From Deltaproteobacteria bacterium (lineage in GTDB: Bacteria > Myxococcota > Kuafuiibacteriia > Kuafuiibacteriales > Kuafuiibacteriaceae), in contig JADJPE010000005.1 in assembly GCA_016713425.1 (NCBI GenBank), positions 7,050,001 through 7,114,000 on the forward strand: a DNA stretch of 64,000 nucleotides, written 5' to 3'. Position numbers and translations under genes: made by a program. Below are positions 9,746 through 18,474 of this stretch, piece after piece (within the stretch, counting starts at the first letter, position 1; every line of letters begins with the position of its first letter). The notes under the pieces are model-generated. The model searched no databases. It saw only the letters and a program-made list of their open reading frames with translations, and was not told where the DNA came from.

Positions 9746-9769
9746 AGACCAGGCCGGGCGCCCTGGTCT
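9746..9769. terminator. Hairpin between convergent genes
   Basis: Perfect 8-bp arms AGACCAGG / CCTGGTCT enclose an 8-base GC-rich loop in the short gap between the convergent CDGSH-GltB-like gene and the DUF924 gene. No T run follows, so a bidirectional terminator role is an inference from position and shape. Confidence 0.4.
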
Positions 9770-9775
9770 GCACCC

Positions 9776-10414
9776 TCAAAAAGATGAGCCCGGTTCCCCG
9801 AGGAACGCCACCTCTTCGGGCGTGCTGGTGCGGCCCAAAATGGCGTTGCGATGAGGGAAGCGACCCCACTTGGCGACAATGTCACGGTGGGCGACCGCGA
9901 ACTTGATCGTATCTTCGACCGCTGTCGCCAGCGCGTCCTGACCCGCGTCGCGGTACGTACGTGCAAGTGCCTCAAAGGTTGCCACACACGCTTCTTGGTC
10001 GGCGAGCACCTCGCTGTGCATGAGCGGCATGCGGAAAAACGTCCGCTCGGCGAAGCCCATCTTGGCATCGAAGCCCGCTCGCAGTCCTTCCTTGGCGACT
10101 TGAAGCGCGATGGCGTCGCCGGAATACATCTTTGCCTGACCTCGGAACATGTTGCGGCTAAACTGGTCGAGCACCAAGATCAGGGCGAGGGCGCTCATCG
10201 GCTCTTGTCCCCATGCGCGCAGCGCCCCGTCGAGGGCGGCCTCGAAGACGGGCTCGAAGCGTTCTCGCACCCGCGAATCGAACTGCGGGTCTTTGTTGAA
10301 CCACCGCGCCTCCGTTTCGAGGCTGGCTCTCCCGTCTGCATCCAGCTCGCCAAACCAAAATCGGCAGATCTCTTGGGGGCTCGTGTCAACCTGGTTGCGT
10401 TTATCCTCGGCCAT
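9776..10414 (-). CDS. DUF924 family protein
   Basis: The 212-residue product matches the DUF924 (YPO3021/TPR-like helical) family by FWFGELD near the N-terminus, ALALILVLDQFSRNMFRG in the middle and PLMHSEVLADQE, KFAVAHRDIVAKWGRFPHRN near the end. The family is all-helical and its biochemical role is unknown. Length is typical. The ATG at 10414 is followed directly by the family region. It is alone on this strand, convergent with the gene on its left. Confidence 0.85.
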   Translation of the reverse strand: MAEDKRNQVDTSPQEICRFWFGELDADGRASLETEARWFNKDPQFDSRVRERFEPVFEAALDGALRAWGQEPMSALALILVLDQFSRNMFRGQAKMYSGDAIALQVAKEGLRAGFDAKMGFAERTFFRMPLMHSEVLADQEACVATFEALARTYRDAGQDALATAVEDTIKFAVAHRDIVAKWGRFPHRNAILGRTSTPEEVAFLGEPGSSF

Positions 10415-10514
10415 CTTTCATCTACTACCTGGGTCAGCCAGCGAGTTCTATCCCCGAGCATCGTCAAAGCGCCCTCCGTCGGATTCTGGGCGGGCGCGGT
10501 CGTAAACCATCGGC

Positions 10515-12059
10515 TCAATTGATGCGGATGAGCATGGCGTCGAGTGCGCCATCCGATCCAGTGGCTGACCCGCACACGAAGATAGGCCCGCCTTTCGAGA
10601 CCGCAACGCCGTACACGCGGTCATTGCCGGCGGCGCCGAGGACGTCCGAGACAACGAGCGTGCCCGCATCACCGAACGTGCGGTCGATTCTGCCCAAGGC
10701 ATCCATCCGCATGATCATAATGTCCCAATCCGCCGTGTTGTGGATGCCGCCCGCGATGATGAGGCGATCGTCGCGATCGAACGCGATCCGATTTCCGCTT
10801 GTGGCCGCCGAAGTGCCCAGCGCAATCGACGCGCGGACAGCCCCCGCGGTTCCAAAAGCGGACACCAGGTCTCCGTTTGCGTCGAACTTCCACACGATAA
10901 GGTCTGACCGGCCATCCTCCGTCACCGATCCTGTGACGTACCGACTCCCGTCCTTACCGATGCGAATTCCGTTTGCGCTTTCGTCCACATCAGTGCCCCC
11001 AACATCGTCCAAGATGACTAGCCCTCCCTGCGCAAAGTCGGGGTCGAGGGTGCCGTCGGGCAGGAGCTGCCAAACGACGGCGGCCGAATCGTCGTTTCGA
11101 CCCGCGGAGCGGATGTTCCCGACCACGACGAGTCGATGGTTCTCGTCGACTGCGCCGTCGAGTGCGTTTCCGTAGGTCGAGGGTGGAAGCTGGATATGTC
11201 CGTTGTTGCCGAAGGTGCTGTCGACGGCCCCCAGGCTCGTGAACTTCACGATGTACAGCGTGTCCCCGTAGTCGTCTCCCAAGATGTAGTAGGAGCCATC
11301 GACCGGATCTACGGCCATGGCCCGAGGATAGTTTTCGCCGGCGATGGCTTTGATGCCGATGCCTTTGTCTCCAAAAGCCGTATCGATCGTGCCGTCTTCG
11401 TGGAGGCTCAAAACCAGTGGGTCTTCGACCACGGTTCGCGCCCCACCGAGACGGATCAGATCCGGCGGCACAAGTGCGATGCCAACGAAAAGCTCGAACG
11501 GCGTGAAGTTGAATACGATCGTTCCGGTGAAGTTGAAGGTTGAGTCGAGCGTGCCGTCCAGGTGCAACCGCTGGACGATCATATCTCCCCAGTCGGAGGC
11601 ATCGACCTGCAGTTGCCCCGCGACGTAGATGCGGTCGCGATCGTCGACCAAGACGACCCGGAAGGCGTTTCCGTCGAGGTAACCTGTCTCGCTGTGGACA
11701 CCGGTGCCTGCAAACGTGGTGTCGAACATCCCGGCGGCCGTGGAACTCGTGCCGGCGTCCTGGACGATCACGCCGCCGTCTGGGACAATCACGCCGCCGT
11801 CTTGGATGGTCACGCCGCCGTCTGGGACAATCACGCCGCCGTCTTCGCTGGTCACGTCGGCGTCGTGAAGGGGAGTCGTAGCATCCGCTGAGGTTTCATG
11901 GTCGCCGTCCGAGAGCGCACCGGCGTCTTCATCTTCATGATTCGGGCCCGTGTCGCCCATCGCGGTGCCTTCGAGATCGACACCCAGCCGCACGCAGGAT
12001 GCCATGAGGACGAACAACAGCCCGCAGGCCAGCCTCTGCCCAGCGGATTTGGTTCCCAC
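10515..12059 (-). CDS. Delta-60 repeat lipoprotein
   Basis: A 514-residue lipoprotein: signal peptide with lipobox LMASC, an acidic D/G-rich linker (about residues 30-110) and then at least six delta-60 repeats, recognisable as DGTLDSTF, DGTIDTAFG, GAVDSTFG, DGTLDPDFA, GDLVSAFG and GRIDRTFG, each followed by a beta-rich stretch. Such proteins form beta-propeller-like surface structures in myxobacteria; the ligand is unknown. The linker contains a 7-residue tandem repeat. It is divergent from the SGNH-like gene at 12163. Confidence 0.8.
   Translation of the reverse strand: MGTKSAGQRLACGLLFVLMASCVRLGVDLEGTAMGDTGPNHEDEDAGALSDGDHETSADATTPLHDADVTSEDGGVIVPDGGVTIQDGGVIVPDGGVIVQDAGTSSTAAGMFDTTFAGTGVHSETGYLDGNAFRVVLVDDRDRIYVAGQLQVDASDWGDMIVQRLHLDGTLDSTFNFTGTIVFNFTPFELFVGIALVPPDLIRLGGARTVVEDPLVLSLHEDGTIDTAFGDKGIGIKAIAGENYPRAMAVDPVDGSYYILGDDYGDTLYIVKFTSLGAVDSTFGNNGHIQLPPSTYGNALDGAVDENHRLVVVGNIRSAGRNDDSAAVVWQLLPDGTLDPDFAQGGLVILDDVGGTDVDESANGIRIGKDGSRYVTGSVTEDGRSDLIVWKFDANGDLVSAFGTAGAVRASIALGTSAATSGNRIAFDRDDRLIIAGGIHNTADWDIMIMRMDALGRIDRTFGDAGTLVVSDVLGAAGNDRVYGVAVSKGGPIFVCGSATGSDGALDAMLIRIN
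11757..11853 (-). repeat. 21-bp tandem repeat in linker
   Basis: About four and a half units of 21 bp encode DGGVIVP / DGGVIVQ-type heptapeptides in the lipoprotein's linker. The unit keeps frame. Confidence 0.85.
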
Positions 12060-12162
12060 CTTTGCATGCTGCCACGACGGACCCCCGATGAGAACCCGTG
12101 CGGGAAACGGAACGCGCCCTCGATTGCTTCGAGCCGGGGTTGAAGCTAGCTATACGGTCGAG

Positions 12163-13509
12163 ATGAGAGCCGAAGAGACCAAGCGACGCGGAATCCGTGG
12201 ACGCTGGCGCTTCCTCGCTGCGAATCTCTTGATCGTCATCGTGGCCGTGCTGGTCTCGGCTTTCATCATCGAGGCCCTGTTCTGCCTAAGTCTTCAATCG
12301 GTTCCGCTTCGGCTTCAGGTCTATTTGGATCGTCGGATATTTCCTCTCGGCGCCACCTCGAAACGCGCGGTGATTCCGAAAGACTATTTGCTTCTGGTGG
12401 GTGACTCCTATGCGAAAGGCAATGGAGACTGGCTTCTTTCGCAGGCGAACCCCAAGCGCTACTACAGCGGGCACGTCTTGTTCGAGCGCGCGCAACGCGA
12501 CGTGATTTCGTTTGCCGTGTCAGGCGCCGACAACCCGAACGGATTCGCGATCGAGCCCGCCCTGCACTTTTGGCGTATCAACAAGCAGTGGGCGTTCGGC
12601 CTTGAGGCACCCCACGTAGTTCTTGCATATTTCTACGAAGGCAACGATGTCGACCAGAACGCGTTGTTTCTGCGCCGTCATGCTTTGCAGGCCAAGACGT
12701 GGACTTCGTCGGTGACCGAAGCCCAGCTACGGGCTCATCTGATTCGCGACCGTGATCGAATCGCAGCCCGCGAGCAGGTGAATACACCGCCGCTGTGGAG
12801 ACGCGTGACGGCCTTGGATTTCGCCGCGCGACTGATCTGGCAGGAACTGCAGGCAAAGAAGAACCACTACTACATGTTTCGCGACCAGACCGAGGCTTTC
12901 GCGCATCGTACCGATGCGAAGTATCTAGATGATGACGTAAACATCGCGCTTGTTGGTTCGCGGAAAGTGCCGTTCCCCTATATCCTCCAGGGACCCGCGA
13001 TCGATCTCACGGACCCCGAGGTCGAAGAAAGCTTCGTGGTGCTCCGCGCATCGCTTCGAGTATTGCGCGAGACGTTCCCCACCGCGCGTGTTTCGTTGGT
13101 GTACATTCCCTCTCCGCTTTCGATCTACACGTGGAGCTCGAGCGCCTTGATGTTCGAGCGATACGGATACACCTACAACCGAGGCTCTGGCTCTGGCTCT
13201 GGCTTCGCCAAAGAGGGCATCGACGTCGCATTGCGCGCGACGGACACGGTGCGCGCGCAGAACCTGGACAGGGTCGGGATCACGGACCCGAGGACGGTTC
13301 TCGAACGACATGCTCGCCTGACGGCGCTCGCCCGATCGGCGGCAAGCGAGCTCGACCTCGCGTTCTTCGACCTCACACCGGATCTGCGGCGTGCGGCGTC
13401 ACAGCAGGTCCTTCACGGCCCGATGGATCTGAAGCATCTCAACCAAGTCGGTCAGCAGGTGGTCGGTGATCGACTGAGTCACGTGGTTGCGCGCGAGGAT
13501 GCACCCTAG
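12163..13509 (+). CDS. Membrane-anchored SGNH-like protein
   Basis: About 448 residues. A single N-terminal transmembrane segment (FLAANLLIVIVAVLVSAFIIEA region) is followed by an SGNH-like domain: LLLVGDSYAKGNGDWL (block I Ser), AYFYEGNDVDQ (block III-like Asn) and DLKHLNQVG near the end (Asp/His). This resembles AlgJ/DltD-like or uncharacterised myxobacterial SGNH proteins that act on extracytoplasmic glycans. The open frame runs up to 11950, but the ATG at 12163 directly precedes the basic, hydrophobic N-terminus. A GSGSGSG stretch from a 6-bp repeat sits near 13182-13202. Confidence 0.7.
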   Translation: MRAEETKRRGIRGRWRFLAANLLIVIVAVLVSAFIIEALFCLSLQSVPLRLQVYLDRRIFPLGATSKRAVIPKDYLLLVGDSYAKGNGDWLLSQANPKRYYSGHVLFERAQRDVISFAVSGADNPNGFAIEPALHFWRINKQWAFGLEAPHVVLAYFYEGNDVDQNALFLRRHALQAKTWTSSVTEAQLRAHLIRDRDRIAAREQVNTPPLWRRVTALDFAARLIWQELQAKKNHYYMFRDQTEAFAHRTDAKYLDDDVNIALVGSRKVPFPYILQGPAIDLTDPEVEESFVVLRASLRVLRETFPTARVSLVYIPSPLSIYTWSSSALMFERYGYTYNRGSGSGSGFAKEGIDVALRATDTVRAQNLDRVGITDPRTVLERHARLTALARSAASELDLAFFDLTPDLRRAASQQVLHGPMDLKHLNQVGQQVVGDRLSHVVAREDAP

Positions 13510-13532
13510 GCTCTGCGCTGGGCCAGGCACGC

Positions 13533-13602
13533 TCAAAGCGAGACATTCAAAGCGAGACATTCAAAGCGAGACATTCAAAGCGAGACGTTCAAAGCGAGAC
13601 CT
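13533..13602. repeat. 14-bp intergenic tandem repeat, five units
   Basis: Exactly five units of TCAAAGCGAGACAT (last two with one or two changes) fill the gap between two convergent genes, ending right at the stop codon of the isochorismatase-like gene. Unit length is not a multiple of three. Function unknown. Confidence 0.9.
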
Positions 13603-14217
13603 TCACCGGACGAGCCGGGAGACGAGTTTGAAAGCCTCGGTTCCCGCTTGTCCCAGGAGGTCGAACAGCACGGTTTCGGTGGATGTTATGACGCCACCCG
13701 CACGCTCGATAAGTCGGAGACCGACGTCGAAGTTCTCCCGCGTACGTGCCGCGAGCGCGTCCTTGAGCACGTGCAGTTCGTAGCGCTCCGCGAGATCGCG
13801 AACCGTTTGATAAACGCACACGTGGGCTTCCATTCCTGCGACGATGAGCTTTGGTCGTCCCAGCGCGCTGAGGGCCGTCTCGATGCGGGGCGTGCCGGCA
13901 AGGCTGAAGGTGACCTTGTCCAGGCGTTCGACGTCGGGAAAGGCTTCGACCACGGCGGGTAGGGTTGGGCCGAGCCCCTTTGGGTACTGTTCGGTCATGA
14001 CGACCGGAAGGTCGAGCGCGGTTCGAGCGGCGCCGAGGCGCTTCAGATTGGCGATCATGCTCTCGAAAAGCGAGGGATCCATTACGGGTGCGAGCCGGTC
14101 CTGAACGTCAATGACGACGAGCGCGGCTTCGCCTCGGAGCTTGAGATTGGGCTGACGCATTTCCAGCCATGGTGGGTCATGCGCGTCCGTCGAGCAAACG
14201 GAATCATTTCGAAGCAT
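13603..14217 (-). CDS. Isochorismatase-like cysteine hydrolase
   Basis: The product has the isochorismatase-like fold motifs with the catalytic triad: LVVIDVQDRL (Asp), LDKVTFS (Lys) and VAGMEAHVCVYQT (Cys) with the preceding cis-peptide region. Closest in pattern to the YcaC/isochorismatase-domain group with no known substrate. A GGAAA lies five bases before the ATG at 14217; the ATG at 14160 is nearly as good and starts closer to conserved sequence. The longer frame upstream runs through a 13-bp tandem repeat and is not credible. Confidence 0.8.
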   Translation of the reverse strand: MLRNDSVCSTDAHDPPWLEMRQPNLKLRGEAALVVIDVQDRLAPVMDPSLFESMIANLKRLGAARTALDLPVVMTEQYPKGLGPTLPAVVEAFPDVERLDKVTFSLAGTPRIETALSALGRPKLIVAGMEAHVCVYQTVRDLAERYELHVLKDALAARTRENFDVGLRLIERAGGVITSTETVLFDLLGQAGTEAFKLVSRLVR

Positions 14218-14238
14218 GATTTCCGGGCAGCGATCGGG

Positions 14239-14316
14239 TAACACTCGACGCCAACACTCGACGCCAACACTCGACGCCAACACTCGACGCCAACACTCAA
14301 CGCCAACACTCAACGC
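14239..14316. repeat. 13-bp intergenic tandem repeat, six units
   Basis: Six consecutive units of CAACACTCGACGC (first unit with T for C, last two with A for G) fill the gap between the histidine kinase stop and the isochorismatase-like gene start. The repeat runs into the kinase stop codon. Confidence 0.9.
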
Positions 14317-16370
14317 TATCGGATGGCCTGAATCTTCTCGGACAAGCCGGCGATTGTGAAAGGTTTCTGAATGAAACCGCAGGCCCCCTGTTCGAGAAGG
14401 CTCCGGGCCTCTCGGTCGATCGCATACCCACTGGCGAGCAGCACCTTCAGCTCCGGCGCAATCTCGCGGATCTTCTGGAAGACGGTGGGACCGCTCATCT
14501 CGGGCATGGTCATGTCTAGAATGACGAGCGTCATCTGATCGCGATGCTGCCGCACCAGCTCGACGGCTGCGCGCCCGCCAGGAGCCGTCAACACTTCATA
14601 GCCAAGTTTCTTAAGGACGCGTGCGCACAGCCTTAGGAGCATCGCGTCATCATCGACAACGAGGATCTTGCCCTCTCCGGGTCGAACGCTGCGCTCCGCC
14701 GTTATCGACTCCTCGATATGAGCTTGCTCCGTCGCTGGCAGCAGGATCGTAAACGTCGCACCGTCGCCGATCTTCGACGTGACCGTCACGTGGCCGCCAT
14801 GACTCCTGATGATGCCGTAGACCGATGCGAGGCCCAGGCCGGTGCCAACACCCGCCTCTTTGGTGGTGAAGAAAGGTTCAAAAATTCTTGGCAAGATCGT
14901 GGGCTCGATGCCCACGCCAGCGTCTTTCACCACCACCCTTACGAAATCACCCGGCTTGACGTTGAGGCGCGCCGCTTCTGCGCCGTCGATGCTCACATTC
15001 GTGGCCGAAACGGTGATTCGACCACCACTGGGCATGGCATGCGCCGCGTTGATGAAGAGGTTGAGAAACACCTGATCGATCTGAGCGCGATCGACCAACG
15101 TTGCCTTGAGGTCGGGGCTGAAGCTTAGCTCAACCGTGGTCGCGCGATGCGCCTTGGTAAACAAGGCGACGGTACCTTCCACAATCCTAGGCAAGCTGCG
15201 GGGTGCAACGTCATATTTTCCGCGTCGGCCGAAACCGAGCAGTTGCTTGGATAGTTCGGTGCCGCGGTCCACCAAATCCATCATGTCCTTCAAGTCGGTC
15301 TGCCGTGCGAGATCGGTGTCACGGAGCTCGAGCTCGAGCAGCGACAGTCCGCTCAAAAGGCCAGCCAGGATGTTGTTGAAGTCGTGCGCAACACCACCGG
15401 CAAGCGTTGCGATCGCCTCCAGTTTTTGAGCGTGATAGAGCTGCTCACGAAGCTCATTCGCCTCTCGCTCAAACCGCTTGCGGCCGCTGATGTCGCGCAC
15501 CACGCTCACGATGCCCATCGGCTGCCCTTGCGTGTCCTTGAGCAGCGAGACGGTGTGTTCGGAGGGGAAAACGGTGCCGTCTCGGTTCTTACACTCGAAC
15601 TCGAACCGAGCGGTCTGGCCTTTGGCGAAAGATTCCTGGATTCGAGCGCCGAAATCAAGGAAGTGCTCGTGATCGACATGGAACACTTCGGTCGAGTGTT
15701 CGGCGACTTCCGAGGCCGTATACCCAAAGATGCATTCGGCGGCCTGATTCAAGTGCGTGAGCGTTCTATCCGGCTTAACAACGAATACAGCCTCGTCGAT
15801 GGAGTCAAAGATACTCTGAAGCCAGTACTCGGAACGTTTGAGCTCCTCCTCGGCGCGCTTTCGGTCCGAAACGTTCACGTGGCAGCCAACCATACGTATT
15901 GGCGCGCCGCTTTCGGTCCACTCGATCACGCGGCCGGCACAGACCACCCAAACCGTCGAACCGTCCTTGTGCCGATAGCGAACCTCGTTTGAGAAGGGTT
16001 CGCGTCCGCGGCTTTCGATGTGCCGATCGAAGGACACGAGCACCTTGCTCAGATCTTCCTTGAAGATCAGTCGCTGCCAGGTCTCGGGAACGTTCGGGAG
16101 TTCATCGTACTCATAGCCGAGCATCTTCTTGAAGGCAGGGCTCATGTACTCGGTGCCAGCCGGAACGTTCCAATCCCAATAACCCGCGAGCGTGCTTTCC
16201 AAGATGTCGATGAGGACGCGGTCTCGACCCAGGAGGGCGGCTTCGCGTGCGCGAAGGTCACGTTCCATCTCCTCCAGACGTGCCTCGCGAGCGCGCAGGC
16301 ATTCCTCTCGGGCTTCCAAGGTCTTCTCGTCTGCAGGAGGCTGCTGGCCGACCGTTCTCAATTGCTGCAC
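14316..16370 (-). CDS. Soluble PAS-PAS hybrid histidine kinase with receiver
   Basis: A 684-residue cytoplasmic hybrid kinase, no transmembrane segment. In order: N-terminal coiled coil (about 10-45, Glu/Arg-rich), PAS (about 50-175, with a PAC motif), second PAS (about 180-300), HisKA with GGVAHDFNNILAG (phospho-His), HATPase with FLNLFINAAHAM (N box), DAGVGIEP (G1) and GTGLGLASVYGI (G2), then a receiver with ILVVDDD, phospho-Asp in VILDMTMPEMSG and the conserved Lys in FIQKPF. This layout is typical of myxobacterial sensor kinases that pass phosphate inward to a terminal REC. The start is GTG. No output regulator is adjacent. Confidence 0.93.
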   Translation of the reverse strand: MQQLRTVGQQPPADEKTLEAREECLRAREARLEEMERDLRAREAALLGRDRVLIDILESTLAGYWDWNVPAGTEYMSPAFKKMLGYEYDELPNVPETWQRLIFKEDLSKVLVSFDRHIESRGREPFSNEVRYRHKDGSTVWVVCAGRVIEWTESGAPIRMVGCHVNVSDRKRAEEELKRSEYWLQSIFDSIDEAVFVVKPDRTLTHLNQAAECIFGYTASEVAEHSTEVFHVDHEHFLDFGARIQESFAKGQTARFEFECKNRDGTVFPSEHTVSLLKDTQGQPMGIVSVVRDISGRKRFEREANELREQLYHAQKLEAIATLAGGVAHDFNNILAGLLSGLSLLELELRDTDLARQTDLKDMMDLVDRGTELSKQLLGFGRRGKYDVAPRSLPRIVEGTVALFTKAHRATTVELSFSPDLKATLVDRAQIDQVFLNLFINAAHAMPSGGRITVSATNVSIDGAEAARLNVKPGDFVRVVVKDAGVGIEPTILPRIFEPFFTTKEAGVGTGLGLASVYGIIRSHGGHVTVTSKIGDGATFTILLPATEQAHIEESITAERSVRPGEGKILVVDDDAMLLRLCARVLKKLGYEVLTAPGGRAAVELVRQHRDQMTLVILDMTMPEMSGPTVFQKIREIAPELKVLLASGYAIDREARSLLEQGACGFIQKPFTIAGLSEKIQAIR

Positions 16371-16547
16371 GGAACCCCGTCGGACATCCTAAGGCTGAGC
16401 GAGTTGGGTGTCAAAGCAGGCCTTGCGGTCGTGGTGTGGGATGCGTTGAACCATTCCGGATTCGCCGCCGTCCGAACGCAGTACACGCGATGAACCGCAG
16501 CCTCGCGCCGCCGCGCTGGGCGCAGGCCCCGCCTGATTCTGGCTTCC

Positions 16548-17435
16548 TCAGCTGAGCATTTCGCCAGGCGAAAGAATGCGCACATGGGTATCGACCTTCC
16601 GCGTGCGCAAGCACTGGCAGAACGCCTCTGGTGTTCCCGTGAATTCAGGGAGGTCGTAGTGCATCGGAATGGCGACCTCAAGGCCAAGAAGCTCCGCCGC
16701 CATCGCCGCGCCTTCGGGCCCCATGGTGGTGACGTCTCCGACCGGGAGAAAACCGATCTGGGGCGCGAATCGCTGCCGAATCAACACCATGTCGGAAAAC
16801 ACATCCGTGTCGCCCGCGTGGTATACACGCACATCGCCCGGCAAGTGAACAACGAAGCCCGCGGGGTCGCCGCCGTAGCTGATGTAGCCAGACTCTGACT
16901 CAAGAAGACCGCTGCTATGACTCGCCTTCGTTAGACTGATGCGCAAGCCAGCCACATCGATGGTTCCACCCAGGTTCACCTTGGGCGCGGCGGTCACGCC
17001 ATGCCCACGAAGCCATGCGGAAACCTCTTCGACCGCGATGACCGGCGCGTTCGTCTTCTTGTGAAGCAGCGCAGCGTCCCCGACATGCTGCCAATGGCCA
17101 TGGGAGATCAGGATAGCGTCGAGCCGCTCGATGTCGTCGACCTTGATCGGACAGCCCGAAAACGAAAGCCAGGGGTCGATCAGCAGGCACCGTCCGTCGG
17201 ACAGCTTGAGCATCACCGTCGAAAAGCCTAGCCAGATGACCTCGTGCCCCAGAGCTCGAACGCGCCGCACGACGTCGGTTGGAGCCCGGCTCGTCGACGC
17301 TTCGTCGCTTCGTCGATTGGGCGGCGGAACAGAGTCGCGGTCTACGATCTCTCCCGACTTGGACGACCGACATCCGAGGGCGAAGGTCGTTGCGCCCATC
17401 CCGAGCAGAGTTCTTCGGCTGCATCGCCTTTTCAT
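16548..17435 (-). CDS. MBL-fold lipoprotein, UPF0173-like, with altered metal motif
   Basis: The N-terminus RRCSRRTLLGMGATTFALGC combines a twin-arginine pattern with a lipobox, so export as a Tat lipoprotein is likely. The mature part resembles UPF0173 metallo-beta-lactamase-fold hydrolases: LLIDPWLSF, ISHGHWQHVGDAA, KASHSSGL, VYHAGDTDVF and IPMHYDLPEF. The central motif is HxHxQH rather than HxHxDH: the metal-ligand Asp is Gln. The other ligands are present. The ATG at 17435 starts the signal sequence and is only 15 bases from the divergent gene's start, so any promoters must lie inside the neighbouring coding sequence. Confidence 0.8.
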   Translation of the reverse strand: MKRRCSRRTLLGMGATTFALGCRSSKSGEIVDRDSVPPPNRRSDEASTSRAPTDVVRRVRALGHEVIWLGFSTVMLKLSDGRCLLIDPWLSFSGCPIKVDDIERLDAILISHGHWQHVGDAALLHKKTNAPVIAVEEVSAWLRGHGVTAAPKVNLGGTIDVAGLRISLTKASHSSGLLESESGYISYGGDPAGFVVHLPGDVRVYHAGDTDVFSDMVLIRQRFAPQIGFLPVGDVTTMGPEGAAMAAELLGLEVAIPMHYDLPEFTGTPEAFCQCLRTRKVDTHVRILSPGEMLS

Positions 17436-17450
17436 GAGCATGCATGTTAG

Positions 17451-18419
17451 ATGAATGCGTCCATGACGCAATCCAAGCGCTTACATCGACCGGCCACCAC
17501 GTTCGCCTTGCTGTTGGCTTTCTTCGGCAACGCGGCAAGCGTCGACCGCGCAAGCGCCGACGTCGCACCTGCGCCCCGGGCGAGCGTAACCAATCTCCAG
17601 CGCCCGCCGTCGGCGAAGCGGAAGCCCCCCGCGGTCCGAATGGAGGAGGAAGAGGTCACGATATCGCTGTATCCCTTGTTTGCCATCGTTCGCGCGACCT
17701 TCGTCATGAAGAACACCGGCGCCACGTTCAACGACGAAATTGGCTTCCCGGGCGCAGGGGTCCCGGTCGGCGGCCAGTTCGCCGCACACGTGGCGCTTCG
17801 CGGCTTCCGCGCATGGATCGACGGCAAGGCAGCAAAGACCGCCGAAAGACTCATCAGGAACGAATATGCGTTCGGGCCCCCCAAGCGAGGGGGCGGTCGA
17901 TACACGCGAACGCGCGAGGAGACCTGGCACGTCTTCACCGCACACATTCCCAAGCGGAAGTCCGTTACGATTACGGTCGAATACGCTGTGCTCAGCGAAC
18001 AGCATGATGTGCCTGATGCACAACCACTCGCCAAAATGCACTACATCCTGCACACCGGCCGTAGCTGGAAGGGCCCCATCGGATCTGGGGTAGTTCGCAT
18101 CGTCGCCGAAGAGGGCGTCGACCCAGCGAGCATCTCGACGGTCAACCACGCTTTCCGCGGTCTGTCGAACACCACCAAGTATGAGCCTTTTGTGCTTCCG
18201 AAAGGCGCAAGCCGAACAGACAATGGTTTTGAATGGAAGTTCACGCAGCTCTCGCCCACCGAAAAGGACGACCTCGAAATCGTCTATCGGGTCGACGAGG
18301 CCGCGCGAAACGCAGACGCCGAAGCGGCCTTGTCTCGGGCGCTCAAGACCCGCGCTCGATCCGACTTGGGCGCCGGCAAGCAGCCACCTCTTCTTGGACC
18401 CATACGCTCGCACCGGTAG
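17451..18419 (+). CDS. Secreted protein, possibly DUF4424-like
   Basis: A 322-residue product with a signal peptide (TTFALLLAFFGNAASVDRASA) and a mature part beginning VRMEEEEVTISLYPLFAIVRATFVMKN, which resembles the DUF4424 pattern of proteins that describe membrane potential-like conserved segments (assignment tentative). It is otherwise beta-rich with no catalytic motif I can name. It is divergent from the MBL-fold gene and followed 55 bases later by the glycosyltransferase gene, so the two may be one transcript. Confidence 0.5.
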   Translation: MNASMTQSKRLHRPATTFALLLAFFGNAASVDRASADVAPAPRASVTNLQRPPSAKRKPPAVRMEEEEVTISLYPLFAIVRATFVMKNTGATFNDEIGFPGAGVPVGGQFAAHVALRGFRAWIDGKAAKTAERLIRNEYAFGPPKRGGGRYTRTREETWHVFTAHIPKRKSVTITVEYAVLSEQHDVPDAQPLAKMHYILHTGRSWKGPIGSGVVRIVAEEGVDPASISTVNHAFRGLSNTTKYEPFVLPKGASRTDNGFEWKFTQLSPTEKDDLEIVYRVDEAARNADAEAALSRALKTRARSDLGAGKQPPLLGPIRSHR

Positions 18420-18474
18420 GCCAGCGCATGTTTTCTTCGAGGAAGTGTCTTGAACTTGCGGGAACAGTACAGCG

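Noticed and set aside
13533..13602. CRISPR array
   Set aside because: Units are contiguous 14-mers with no spacers; the same holds for the 11- and 13-bp repeats.
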